This document shows, piece after piece, positions 57,680 to 64,000 of a stretch of DNA of 64,000 bases. The translations under genes and the position numbers were made by a program. The stretch's first letter is position 1; every line of letters begins with the position of its first letter. This DNA is from an uncultured Vampirovibrio sp. (GTDB lineage: Bacteria; Cyanobacteriota; Vampirovibrionia; Gastranaerophilales; Gastranaerophilaceae). Below the pieces are notes generated by a model. It saw nothing but the letters and a program-made list of their open reading frames with translations. It was not told the DNA's origin and searched no databases. Where the stretch lies: contig CAJTNR010000010.1 in assembly GCA_910577635.1 (NCBI GenBank), positions 7,732 to 71,731 on the forward strand. Reading direction: 5' to 3'.

Positions 57680-58423
57680 CTAATCAAATAATTCTAAACC
57701 ATTGTATTTTCTATAGAGCTCATCAACTTCTTTTGGATAGGTTTTTCCCTGCATGCGCCCTGCTATATATTCAGCTATAAACTCATTTATATTCATAGTT
57801 GCATATTTGCTTACATTAGATATAACTTTTTTCTCATTTTCAAGTTTAGAATCAAATATTGGCTCTATAAGATGACCAATTGCAAAATCCCCAGGACAGC
57901 GTTTTGCATACAGCCAATGTGCAAGTTCGTGCACCATGGTAAATTTTAAATCACTAGAAGCAAAGTGATTTGGGTTTTCCTTTATTTTTAAACAAAATTT
58001 TTCAATATCACAATTGCTGTTATAGTTAATGCTCAAATAATCAAAACCAATGTCTTTTTCATCTAGATTCTTAATATAAACCTTCGCTCGACTGTTGGTA
58101 AGCTCATAATCAGGCATTGGGAATCTGAGTTTATGGTGCAATTGAGCAAATATTGTCTTCTCACAACAGTTCTCAACCCCTGCTTCAAGAGTTTCAAATG
58201 GTCTTTGACTTTCTTTTAAGTTGGTCTTTTTAAAGTATTCCTCCACTGCTTCAAGTAGAAGTTTTGCTTGATCAGTATTGTTGAAGTCAGCTTTAATTCC
58301 GTATTTATCAAGTAAATATTTCTGTATTTGAGCTGTGTTATTTTTAAAACTTATAGAAGAACTATTTAGTGTTCTTCTATAATAATTGTTATAAGAATAG
58401 CTTTTAATTGGAATTATATTCAT
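57680..58423 (-). CDS. SFK-motif putative zinc metallopeptidase, 247 aa
   Basis: The N-terminus has no signal peptide but contains SISFKNN (about 23-29), matching the SFKG motif of other proteins here. FTMVHELAHWLYAKR (about 161-175) is an HExxH zinc site (His165, Glu166, His169). The next ~35 residues contain an acidic Glu in EFIAEYIAGRM (about 223) that could be the third ligand as in gluzincins or minigluzincins. This indicates a small single-domain metallopeptidase, possibly delivered outside the cell or to a host by an unknown route. AAG-poor start region. Confidence 0.65.
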   Translation of the reverse strand: MNIIPIKSYSYNNYYRRTLNSSSISFKNNTAQIQKYLLDKYGIKADFNNTDQAKLLLEAVEEYFKKTNLKESQRPFETLEAGVENCCEKTIFAQLHHKLRFPMPDYELTNSRAKVYIKNLDEKDIGFDYLSINYNSNCDIEKFCLKIKENPNHFASSDLKFTMVHELAHWLYAKRCPGDFAIGHLIEPIFDSKLENEKKVISNVSKYATMNINEFIAEYIAGRMQGKTYPKEVDELYRKYNGLELFD

Positions 58424-58484
58424 TACAATTATAATAAAACAGCTAAAAATTTTTTTTGTCTTATTTTTTCCTTTTTTTAATGCA

Positions 58485-58512
58485 AAAGACTGTAGAAAAT
58501 TCTACAGTCTTT
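58485..58512 (-). terminator. Intrinsic terminator of gap
   Basis: A 13-bp stem AAAGACTGTAGAA / TTCTACAGTCTTT with a 2-nt loop lies 22 bp after the gap stop. The minus-strand tail is TTGCATTAAAAAAA, so the T-run is poor but the stem is strong. Confidence 0.75.
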
Positions 58513-58534
58513 GATTTTAATTATTATAAGTTAA

Positions 58535-59584
<1,050 letters not shown>

Positions 59585-59587
59585 TTA

Positions 59588-59615
59588 GTTATACTACAAA
59601 AAAAATCACTTGCAA
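59588..59615 (-). promoter_or_regulatory. Promoter of gap
   Basis: On the minus strand, TTGCAA (59610-59615) and TATAAC (59588-59593) with 16 bp between them, about 40 bp before the gap start codon. Confidence 0.55.
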
Positions 59616-59659
59616 GAAAATAAAAATGCAAAAGAATTTTTATATGGTAATATATTACT

Positions 59660-60538
59660 ATGAACAATAAGTTAATGGTGATATTGTTAATTCTATTGGG
59701 ATTTATTCCTTATAGTCTGGGAGCAGAGGTCGTTGAATTGGGTAAGATTCAAAGTTTTGATATCCAATATAAAGACGAAGTCCAGACTCTTAAGGGTTCT
59801 CTTTTTGTGGATGATACACTTGAAGCCCAGAATCAAATTAACGAGCAGCAAAGAGCAGATTTACAAGACATTGAAAACCTTTGGAATGCTACAGTTTCAA
59901 ATAACCCGATGATTGGTTTCTGCCTTAAAAAACTTGCAATCCCGGCTGAACAAAGAAGAATCCATTCTTCTTTGATGGCAAAATCAATGAGTGCTATTAT
60001 TTCAGGAGCGGCACTATTGCCTTCTTTTTTAGGAATGAACTACGGGGTTCAATCAGGCGCTTATGCTGCAGGACGTTTAGCTAATAATCTTATCAATAAA
60101 AAAAATACTGATAAACTTCAAAACCCTTCAATAACAGATACTGAAGCAATTGAACTTGCAAGTTTAGTTGAGGATTTGCAGGATGAAATTATTGTTGATT
60201 ATTATAAGTATAAAGGAGCATTAACAAAACTTAAAAAATGCAGAGAACAATTGCTTCTTCATAATCAAAATTATTCTAATGCCCTAACAAAAGGAGATTC
60301 TTTAGATATTTCAATTTCTTCATCCCAGTGGGAAGAAGAACTAATCCAGGAGTACAGACTAAAACAGGAGGTTAAGAAGTATCAGCTTGCGCTAATAAGA
60401 CTTGCGGGTAAAAAAACAGTATCTGAACTTAATGTTGCAAAATTTGATTTAACACTGCAAAATATTGATAAAAACGACTTAAACTTCGAAAAAAAGACAG
60501 TTAATGTTTCTAATAATATACTGGGGGATAGAAAATGA
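59660..60538 (+). CDS. Exported helical protein, 292 aa (tandem paralogue A)
   Basis: A signal peptide is visible (KLMVILLILLGFIPYSLGAEV, cleavage near LGA). The mature part has a long stretch of predicted helices with a Gly/Ala-rich middle (about 113-135) and coiled-coil-like ends (SLVEDLQDEIIVDYYKYKGA, EYRLKQEVKKYQLALIRL). It shares with the next gene the elements DLQxIENLWNATVS / DLRTLWAATTE and LVEDLQDEI / LVRKIDDLQKKL, so the two are tandem duplicates. Their stop and start overlap by 4 bp. The C-terminal helix ALIRLAGKK resembles TolC-type efflux helices, but the protein is too short for TolC. Function unknown. Confidence 0.6.
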   Translation: MNNKLMVILLILLGFIPYSLGAEVVELGKIQSFDIQYKDEVQTLKGSLFVDDTLEAQNQINEQQRADLQDIENLWNATVSNNPMIGFCLKKLAIPAEQRRIHSSLMAKSMSAIISGAALLPSFLGMNYGVQSGAYAAGRLANNLINKKNTDKLQNPSITDTEAIELASLVEDLQDEIIVDYYKYKGALTKLKKCREQLLLHNQNYSNALTKGDSLDISISSSQWEEELIQEYRLKQEVKKYQLALIRLAGKKTVSELNVAKFDLTLQNIDKNDLNFEKKTVNVSNNILGDRK

Positions 60539-61398
60539 GAAAATTAATTGCTCTTATATTAGTTCTTATTAATTCTTTTTCCTATGGTTTAACTTTAGAT
60601 GAAATTAAAGCGCCAAAACCTTTTTTAGGAAGACTATCAACAGGTGATAAGCCGGAAGATGCTTCATTTAAAAAAGATGATAAAACAAAAAAAGCACATT
60701 CATGCAGTGCCAAAACCCAAGAAGCACAAACACAAAACGAATTTAGCTCCAATTTTGCAGATTTGAGCTTAAAAAAGCTGGCTAATGATGTCGGTTTTGA
60801 ACTTGACTTAGAAGCCGATAAGACAAATGCCGACTTAAGAACACTATGGGCTGCTACAACCGAGCGATCAGAAACCATGAAATATACAATTTATAAACTT
60901 TCTAATCCAGACGAAGATAAACCCAATGAATCAACCTTAAAAAAGATTTTAAAGCCGATTGCAAGTTTTTCTTCTGTTGCAGGGGCAAGTCTGGCTGCTG
61001 ATCCTTTTATGGCAACCGGGGCTTTAATTGGAGGGGGACTGGTTAATGCCTTTATGAAAGACGATAAAGAAGTTAACTATCAGTTTTCTAAGGTTTCTGA
61101 TGCTGATATGGTTTTATTGGTTCGAAAAATTGATGATTTGCAAAAAAAACTCCTTGATTTATATGTCGATTATAAAACTAAAGAGCAGCTCGCTAAGTTA
61201 ACACAGGAAAATTTTAAAAAAAGAGAGGATATTTACAAACATTCGCAAAATAAAACCAAAGAAGAGCTGATCATAGCAGATGTTTATTATAGGAATGCAA
61301 AAATTGATGCTCAAAGAGCCCAGGATGATTTTCTAACCTCAAGAGCAATACTGGAAAACCTTGTAGGAATTGATGCTTTAAAAAAAATTGAAGAGTAA
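60535..61398 (+). CDS. Exported helical protein, 287 aa (tandem paralogue B)
   Basis: A short signal peptide (MRKLIALILVLINSFSYG). After a variable Lys/Ser-rich linker (about 25-75) comes the region shared with the upstream gene (LANDVGFELDLEADKTNADLRTLWAATT, shown from LANDVGF), a Gly/Ala-rich segment (about 142-178) and a long C-terminal helix region EELIIADVYYRNAKIDAQRAQDD...LENLVG (about 243-279; full run not quoted). The final block matches the 'LxxAxxxYxxAxxd......(A)...L..LvG' periodicity of TolC alpha-barrel helices. Possibly a reduced, half-TolC outer-membrane or periplasmic protein. Coupled to gene A by a 4-bp overlap. Confidence 0.6.
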   Translation: MRKLIALILVLINSFSYGLTLDEIKAPKPFLGRLSTGDKPEDASFKKDDKTKKAHSCSAKTQEAQTQNEFSSNFADLSLKKLANDVGFELDLEADKTNADLRTLWAATTERSETMKYTIYKLSNPDEDKPNESTLKKILKPIASFSSVAGASLAADPFMATGALIGGGLVNAFMKDDKEVNYQFSKVSDADMVLLVRKIDDLQKKLLDLYVDYKTKEQLAKLTQENFKKREDIYKHSQNKTKEELIIADVYYRNAKIDAQRAQDDFLTSRAILENLVGIDALKKIEE

Positions 61399-61410
61399 AA
61401 ATAAAAGAAA

Positions 61411-61436
61411 AGCAGTTTGAAAAAATGCAAACTGCT
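61411..61436. terminator. Candidate terminator stem
   Basis: AGCAGTTTG / CAAACTGCT, a 9-bp stem with an 8-nt loop, 12 bp after the end of the helical-protein pair. T-rich tail (TTTTCTTTTATTTTT) on the minus strand only. Confidence 0.5.
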
Positions 61437-61585
61437 ATCATATAATCCACTGTACTTTATTTGATAATTCTATAAAAGCATAAAAATTTTTATTTAAATA
61501 TATTTTTAATAAAAATTAACATTGATAAAATTTTTTTAAATTCTGCTTTAAGATAAAATAATCCCAAAAAAAATTACTCCTTTTC

Positions 61586-62089
61586 CTACCACTCCCAATA
61601 CCCTTCTTCTTCTAACCATTCAAGAGTACATTCATCCGGATCTATCTCCCAGTGTGAGTTAGGATTGAGGTCTAGTTCTTCAACTAGATTTTCATCTTTT
61701 CTCACTAAAGCTCCAATATTTCTTGCTGCTATTCTAAAGTTTTCATTATTAAAACTATTCATGAATTTTTCTTTTGCTTCAGGTGATGCATTTTTTAATT
61801 CATATAAAAATTCATAATCTATTTTTTCACTTGGATAATAATATTTAAGAAAGGAGAATATTTCTTTTTCATTGGTCCTTTTTTCTAGTATTAATTTTAT
61901 TATTAATTTAATGTCAGGAAATATAACCCCTCTTTCAATCTTATCTAACTTATCTTCTTTTATCCTTATGCTTTTTGCAAAGTCTCTAAATCCCAATCCT
62001 TCTTTATACCTTAATTTTCGAAAAAATAGTCCAAATTCATATTTGCAATCCATTGCACTATAAACAGGCTGTACTCCAGCCTTTTTCAT
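61586..62089 (-). CDS. XRE-type regulator with acidic tail, 167 aa
   Basis: Residues 17-65 form an HTH of XRE type (YEFGLFFRKLRYKEGLGFR, IRIKEDKLDKIERGVIFPD). The helices are somewhat divergent. A central helical region (70-140) follows, and the C-terminus is very acidic and aromatic (PDECTLEWLEEEGYWEW). AGGGA lies 8 bases before the ATG at 62089; an ATG at 62053 (MDCKYEF) is an alternative. It is next to the type I toxin-antitoxin candidate and could regulate it, though no site is evident. Confidence 0.65.
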   Translation of the reverse strand: MKKAGVQPVYSAMDCKYEFGLFFRKLRYKEGLGFRDFAKSIRIKEDKLDKIERGVIFPDIKLIIKLILEKRTNEKEIFSFLKYYYPSEKIDYEFLYELKNASPEAKEKFMNSFNNENFRIAARNIGALVRKDENLVEELDLNPNSHWEIDPDECTLEWLEEEGYWEW

Positions 62090-62257
62090 AACATAATCCC
62101 TTTCACACTGTACACAAGGGTAATAAAAAGCATGAATGAGAAAAGTTGTTAAAAGAATGAATGATTGTTTACAAAATTTTACAATTATTTAAAAGTATTA
62201 AAAGCTTAAATTGATTTATTCTGTGGTATTTTTTAATGAATTGCACTAATTTTTAGA

Positions 62258-62286
62258 TTGAAAAAAAGAAAAAAGGAGTATATAAT
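62258..62286 (+). promoter_or_regulatory. Promoter of the antisense RNA
   Basis: TTGAAA (62258-62263) and TATAAT (62281-62286) are spaced by exactly 17 bp, close to a consensus sigma-70 promoter. It reads to the right, opposite to the toxin peptide. Confidence 0.75.
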
Positions 62287-62292
62287 AAGATA

Positions 62293-62385
62293 TAGGGCGA
62301 GGTGCCTTAGGAACACCTCATTAAAAGCCCTAATGGATTATTTTGAGCGCTAGTATTATTGCTAAAATAATTATTAGCGCTTTTT
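62293..62385 (+). ncRNA. Candidate antisense RNA of a type I toxin-antitoxin system
   Basis: Transcription from the promoter at 62258-62286 would give a ~93-nt RNA. Its 5' part folds as a hairpin (AGGGC pairing GCCCT at 62294-62298/62327-62331, enclosing GAGGTG/CACCTC at 62299-62304/62314-62319). Its 3' end is a strong terminator: AGCGCTA...TAGCGCT (62346-62380) and five T. It is fully complementary to nearly all of the 24-codon toxin ORF (62330-62404) on the other strand, the arrangement of antitoxin RNAs. No expression data; inference from signals. Confidence 0.6.
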
Positions 62386-62404
62386 CACTTACGTGAAACT
62401 CCAC
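62330..62404 (-). CDS. Candidate 24-aa hydrophobic toxin peptide
   Basis: A GTG start at 62404 has a near-perfect Shine-Dalgarno (AAAGGGGGTGAG) 5-6 bases upstream, and the frame stops at 62330. The peptide starts MEFHVSEKAL, continues as one unbroken Ala/Ile/Leu transmembrane helix (residues 9-20) and ends KIIH. Size, composition and layout match type I toxins (small membrane-damaging peptides). The first half of the stop region and the ORF itself lie under the antisense RNA. The 5' UTR hairpin (62417-62458) and the strong SD fit a translation-controlled mRNA. No homologue recognised. Confidence 0.6.
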   Translation of the reverse strand: MEFHVSEKALIIILAIILALKIIH

Positions 62405-62416
62405 TATTCTCACCCC

Positions 62417-62458
62417 CTTTCTGCCTGTGTCAGATTTATCGTCTGTGACAGAGGAAAG
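62417..62458 (-). promoter_or_regulatory. 5' UTR hairpin of the toxin mRNA
   Basis: On the minus strand CTTTC pairs with GAAAG (62454-62458 and 62417-62421), and inside this CTGT/ACAG and CAGA/TCTG stack with a 2-nt bulge and a 7-nt loop. The outer strand directly abuts the Shine-Dalgarno (62410-62417), so it could limit ribosome access. Confidence 0.5.
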
Positions 62459-62484
62459 CAAGGTTTAGGGCTTACCCTGATTTT

Positions 62485-62513
62485 ATTCTATAATATTTCT
62501 TGTTTAATGTCTA
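62485..62513 (-). promoter_or_regulatory. Promoter of the toxin mRNA
   Basis: On the minus strand TAGACA (62508-62513) and TAGAAT (62485-62490), spacing 17 bp. The expected start near 62478 leaves a structured leader of about 75 nt before the GTG. Confidence 0.5.
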
Positions 62514-62559
62514 ATATATTCATATAATCAAAGTTATGAAATTATTCAAATAAAGCAAA

Positions 62560-62830
62560 AAAAATTAGGGTGTCTGCGCCGGTGATACCCCAAGGGCACT
62601 TCCATTTCCTAAGCTTTCCCCTGACGTGCAAAGCTAAGGAAATTAGGGCGTCGGCTTGCGCTTTTTGTTTTACTCAACGCAAGCTAAAAAGTTTCACTCC
62701 GGCTTACGCTTTTTTCCGGCTGTGGTGCTCGGGGATTTTCAACCCCCTGCGCTTCGTGACAGCCGGTGATCGATAGCTACGCCTTTTGTCTTGCTCAACG
62801 CAAGCCAAAAAGCTTCACTCCGGCTTACGC
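62560..62830. repeat. GC-rich non-coding patch with 51-bp direct repeats
   Basis: The patch is much more GC-rich than its surroundings and holds no plausible gene (a 68-codon plus-strand frame has no ribosome-binding site). Two near-identical 51-bp copies, 62659-62709 and 62780-62830, share CTCAACGCAAGC and CACTCCGGCTTACGC. Between them is an 8-bp hairpin CCGGCTGT/ACAGCCGG (62716-62723/62759-62766) with an inner GGGG...CCCC stem. At the left edge, ATTTCCTAAGCTTT and AAAGCTAAGGAAAT are imperfect inverted repeats. Confidence 0.65.
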
Positions 62831-62832
62831 AT

Positions 62833-62866
62833 AAAAAAAGAGGGTCGAATAAAAAATAGAACCCTC
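62833..62866 (-). terminator. Intrinsic terminator of the cysteine-rich gene
   Basis: GAGGGT (62840-62845) and ACCCTC (62861-62866) form a 6-bp stem with a 15-nt loop, followed on the minus strand by seven T (62833-62839), 33 bp after the stop codon. Confidence 0.8.
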
Positions 62867-62898
62867 AAATATCAAAACATAAAAATATAAGAATTGTT

Positions 62899-64000
62899 TT
62901 ACTCTGTGTATTTTTCTAAAACGCAACGAACTGAATATGCACTAGTTTTAGCGCCATCGTAGTAGACACCAATCGGCCTGCGGCCGTTTGAATCAGACCC
63001 AGGCGGCATATCACCGCTGAACATTCCAAAACCGCTTAGAGGACTTGCAGGGAAGTAATTATGCGCCCATATATTAGACGGAACACACTTGTTATCAGCA
63101 GCACCATGACATCTGCTAGAAGTAGTACAACGAGGCGAGCCTATACTGTTATGGTTTGAATTTTGTTGACATAGTTGTAAGCCATCAGCCCCGCTAAAAA
63201 TTTGGATATAACTTTTAGCATCTTTATCGGTTTTACTTTTAGGACCAAGAGCCGTAAGTTTAGCAATTTGATCAATATGCAGTGAATCGATTAATTCCCA
63301 TTCCCCAATCTTACTTGTTCCGGCGTTCCAATTAGAACAAATGTAATCAGCTGCCCACCAATTGCAAACGGTTCTATTGCAAGCTTCATAGTTAAAAGAG
63401 CTTACTAACTTAGTAGTCTTTTTATTGACAGTTTCTTGAAGTACATCAACACTTGATATATTATCAGTGCAATATCTTGCTGTTACTGTTCCATCTTCTC
63501 CTTTAGTATTACCTTTAGCCGTTCTATTATTATCACTTTTTCCCGAATGACCTATCCAGCAGCATTTTTGATAATTATCATTATCACAAGTTCCTTTGCT
63601 ATCTCCTGCTTTAATTTCTTTAATAGAAATTGAATAAGTAGGACCTCCATCATCACCTGCGTTTCTGCTTGTCACACAGAAGCCGTGAGTTCCACCGGTG
63701 CTGGTTTTTGTAGTTTTATCATATTTATCGACATTTTTAGGGATGTATATTGCAATATTACCTGATAACTTATCGCAATCTGCCTGAGAAGTCGGGTATT
63801 TAATTGCTTTGCACACTCCATCCACAAGTCTGTAACGATCTGTATAAGTACACTCACTGCAGCTTGTTGCACTTGTGCATTTGGCACACCCTGTTGGACA
63901 ATCCTTGCAAGTATTTCCATCTACATACTTCCCATCAGCACATGTAGTTACAACAGGAGGATCCGGAGTAGTTGCTATAGTATCACATGCTGTCTTATCA
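62899..64000 (-). CDS. Cysteine-rich surface protein, 3' part (5' end beyond window)
   Basis: The frame is open from the right edge to a TAA at 62899, about 366 residues. The start codons inside (such as the GTG at 63825) are not real starts, since upstream codons continue in frame with cysteine repeats (CADGKYVDGNTCKDC, CAKCTSATSCSEC). The C-terminal domain of ~290 residues is paralogous to that of 11430-13415: shared blocks are VDGVCKAxKYPTSQADC, CCWIG(Y/H)SGK, TARYC(N/T)(N/D)NI(G/S)SVDVLQETVN, FNYEACNRTVCNWWAA and SVRCVLEKY(T/I)E. The last ~90 residues are strongly diverged between the two. The partner gene begins with a prepilin leader, so the same may be expected here beyond the edge. 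Confidence 0.82.
   Translation of the reverse strand, partial: DKTACDTIATTPDPPVVTTCADGKYVDGNTCKDCPTGCAKCTSATSCSECTYTDRYRLVDGVCKAIKYPTSQADCDKLSGNIAIYIPKNVDKYDKTTKTSTGGTHGFCVTSRNAGDDGGPTYSISIKEIKAGDSKGTCDNDNYQKCCWIGHSGKSDNNRTAKGNTKGEDGTVTARYCTDNISSVDVLQETVNKKTTKLVSSFNYEACNRTVCNWWAADYICSNWNAGTSKIGEWELIDSLHIDQIAKLTALGPKSKTDKDAKSYIQIFSGADGLQLCQQNSNHNSIGSPRCTTSSRCHGAADNKCVPSNIWAHNYFPASPLSGFGMFSGDMPPGSDSNGRRPIGVYYDGAKTSAYSVRCVLEKYTE

Noticed and set aside
62570..62776. Plus-strand 68-codon frame
   Set aside because: Lies in the GC-rich repeat patch; no ribosome-binding site, and its composition follows the repeats.
62560..62830. Template repeat of a diversity-generating retroelement
   Set aside because: No stretch of this patch matches the variable end of the adjacent cysteine-rich gene, and no reverse transcriptase is present in the window.

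Overview
The window looks like a chromosomal segment from an uncultured gut relative of Cyanobacteria, probably Gastranaerophilales (Vampirovibrionia, 'Melainabacteria'). This is inferred from content: an AT-rich genome, a MinC-type division protein, an SLH-domain envelope protein, a flagellin, a DUF3536-type GH57 glycosidase, and several unrecognised proteins that share a short N-terminal (I/V)SFK(G) motif. No rRNA and no CRISPR array were seen. One tRNA gene, tRNA-Leu(UAG), is present.

Layout. 1-5.9 kb: the truncated minC, small hypothetical genes, an SLH protein, a HEAT-repeat protein and flagellin. 5.9-10.8 kb: replicative helicase DnaB, a DUF475 membrane protein, pyruvate kinase and ferritin. 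10.8-13.5 kb: an XRE repressor divergent from a long cysteine-rich protein with a type IV prepilin leader. 13.5-36.4 kb: mostly housekeeping genes (purine nucleoside phosphorylase, a probable RNA polymerase omega subunit, an AP endonuclease IV-like protein, a formyltransferase, TrkH/TrkA, Ffh, UmuD/UmuC, QueD, UppP, IlvA, pyrimidine nucleoside phosphorylase, RlmH, a dicarboxylate symporter, NagA). Lineage-specific SFKG-type proteins are interspersed. 36.4-39.4 kb: a GH57 glycosidase.

39.4-44.1 kb is a decayed accessory island next to tRNA-Leu. It holds two broken XRE regulators around an intact one, an ADP-ribosyltransferase-like protein, a HigBA toxin-antitoxin pair, a GIY-YIG gene framed by covarying inverted palindromes, and a perfect 17-bp hairpin. 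44.3-51.3 kb: a GT9 glycosyltransferase, LysS, a large phosphohexomutase and a 757-aa SFKG protein. 51.5-57.3 kb is an apparent five-gene operon: a sensor kinase, a NarL-type regulator, an exported protein, an efflux adaptor lipoprotein, and a protein that resembles the periplasmic part of an RND pump without its membrane domain. 57.4-61.4 kb: a 56-aa gene, an HExxH protein, GAPDH and a tandem pair of exported helical proteins.

61.5-64 kb contains an XRE regulator and a strong candidate type I toxin-antitoxin locus: a 24-residue hydrophobic peptide read on the minus strand, fully covered by a short plus-strand RNA with its own promoter and terminator. Next comes a GC-rich non-coding patch with 51-bp direct repeats. 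The window ends in the 3' part of a second cysteine-rich protein, a paralogue of the 11.4-kb gene.

The most notable candidates for undescribed biology are the type I toxin-antitoxin locus, the GIY-YIG element with paired compensatory changes in its terminal palindromes, the membrane-domain-less RND-like protein, and the shared SFKG N-terminal tag.
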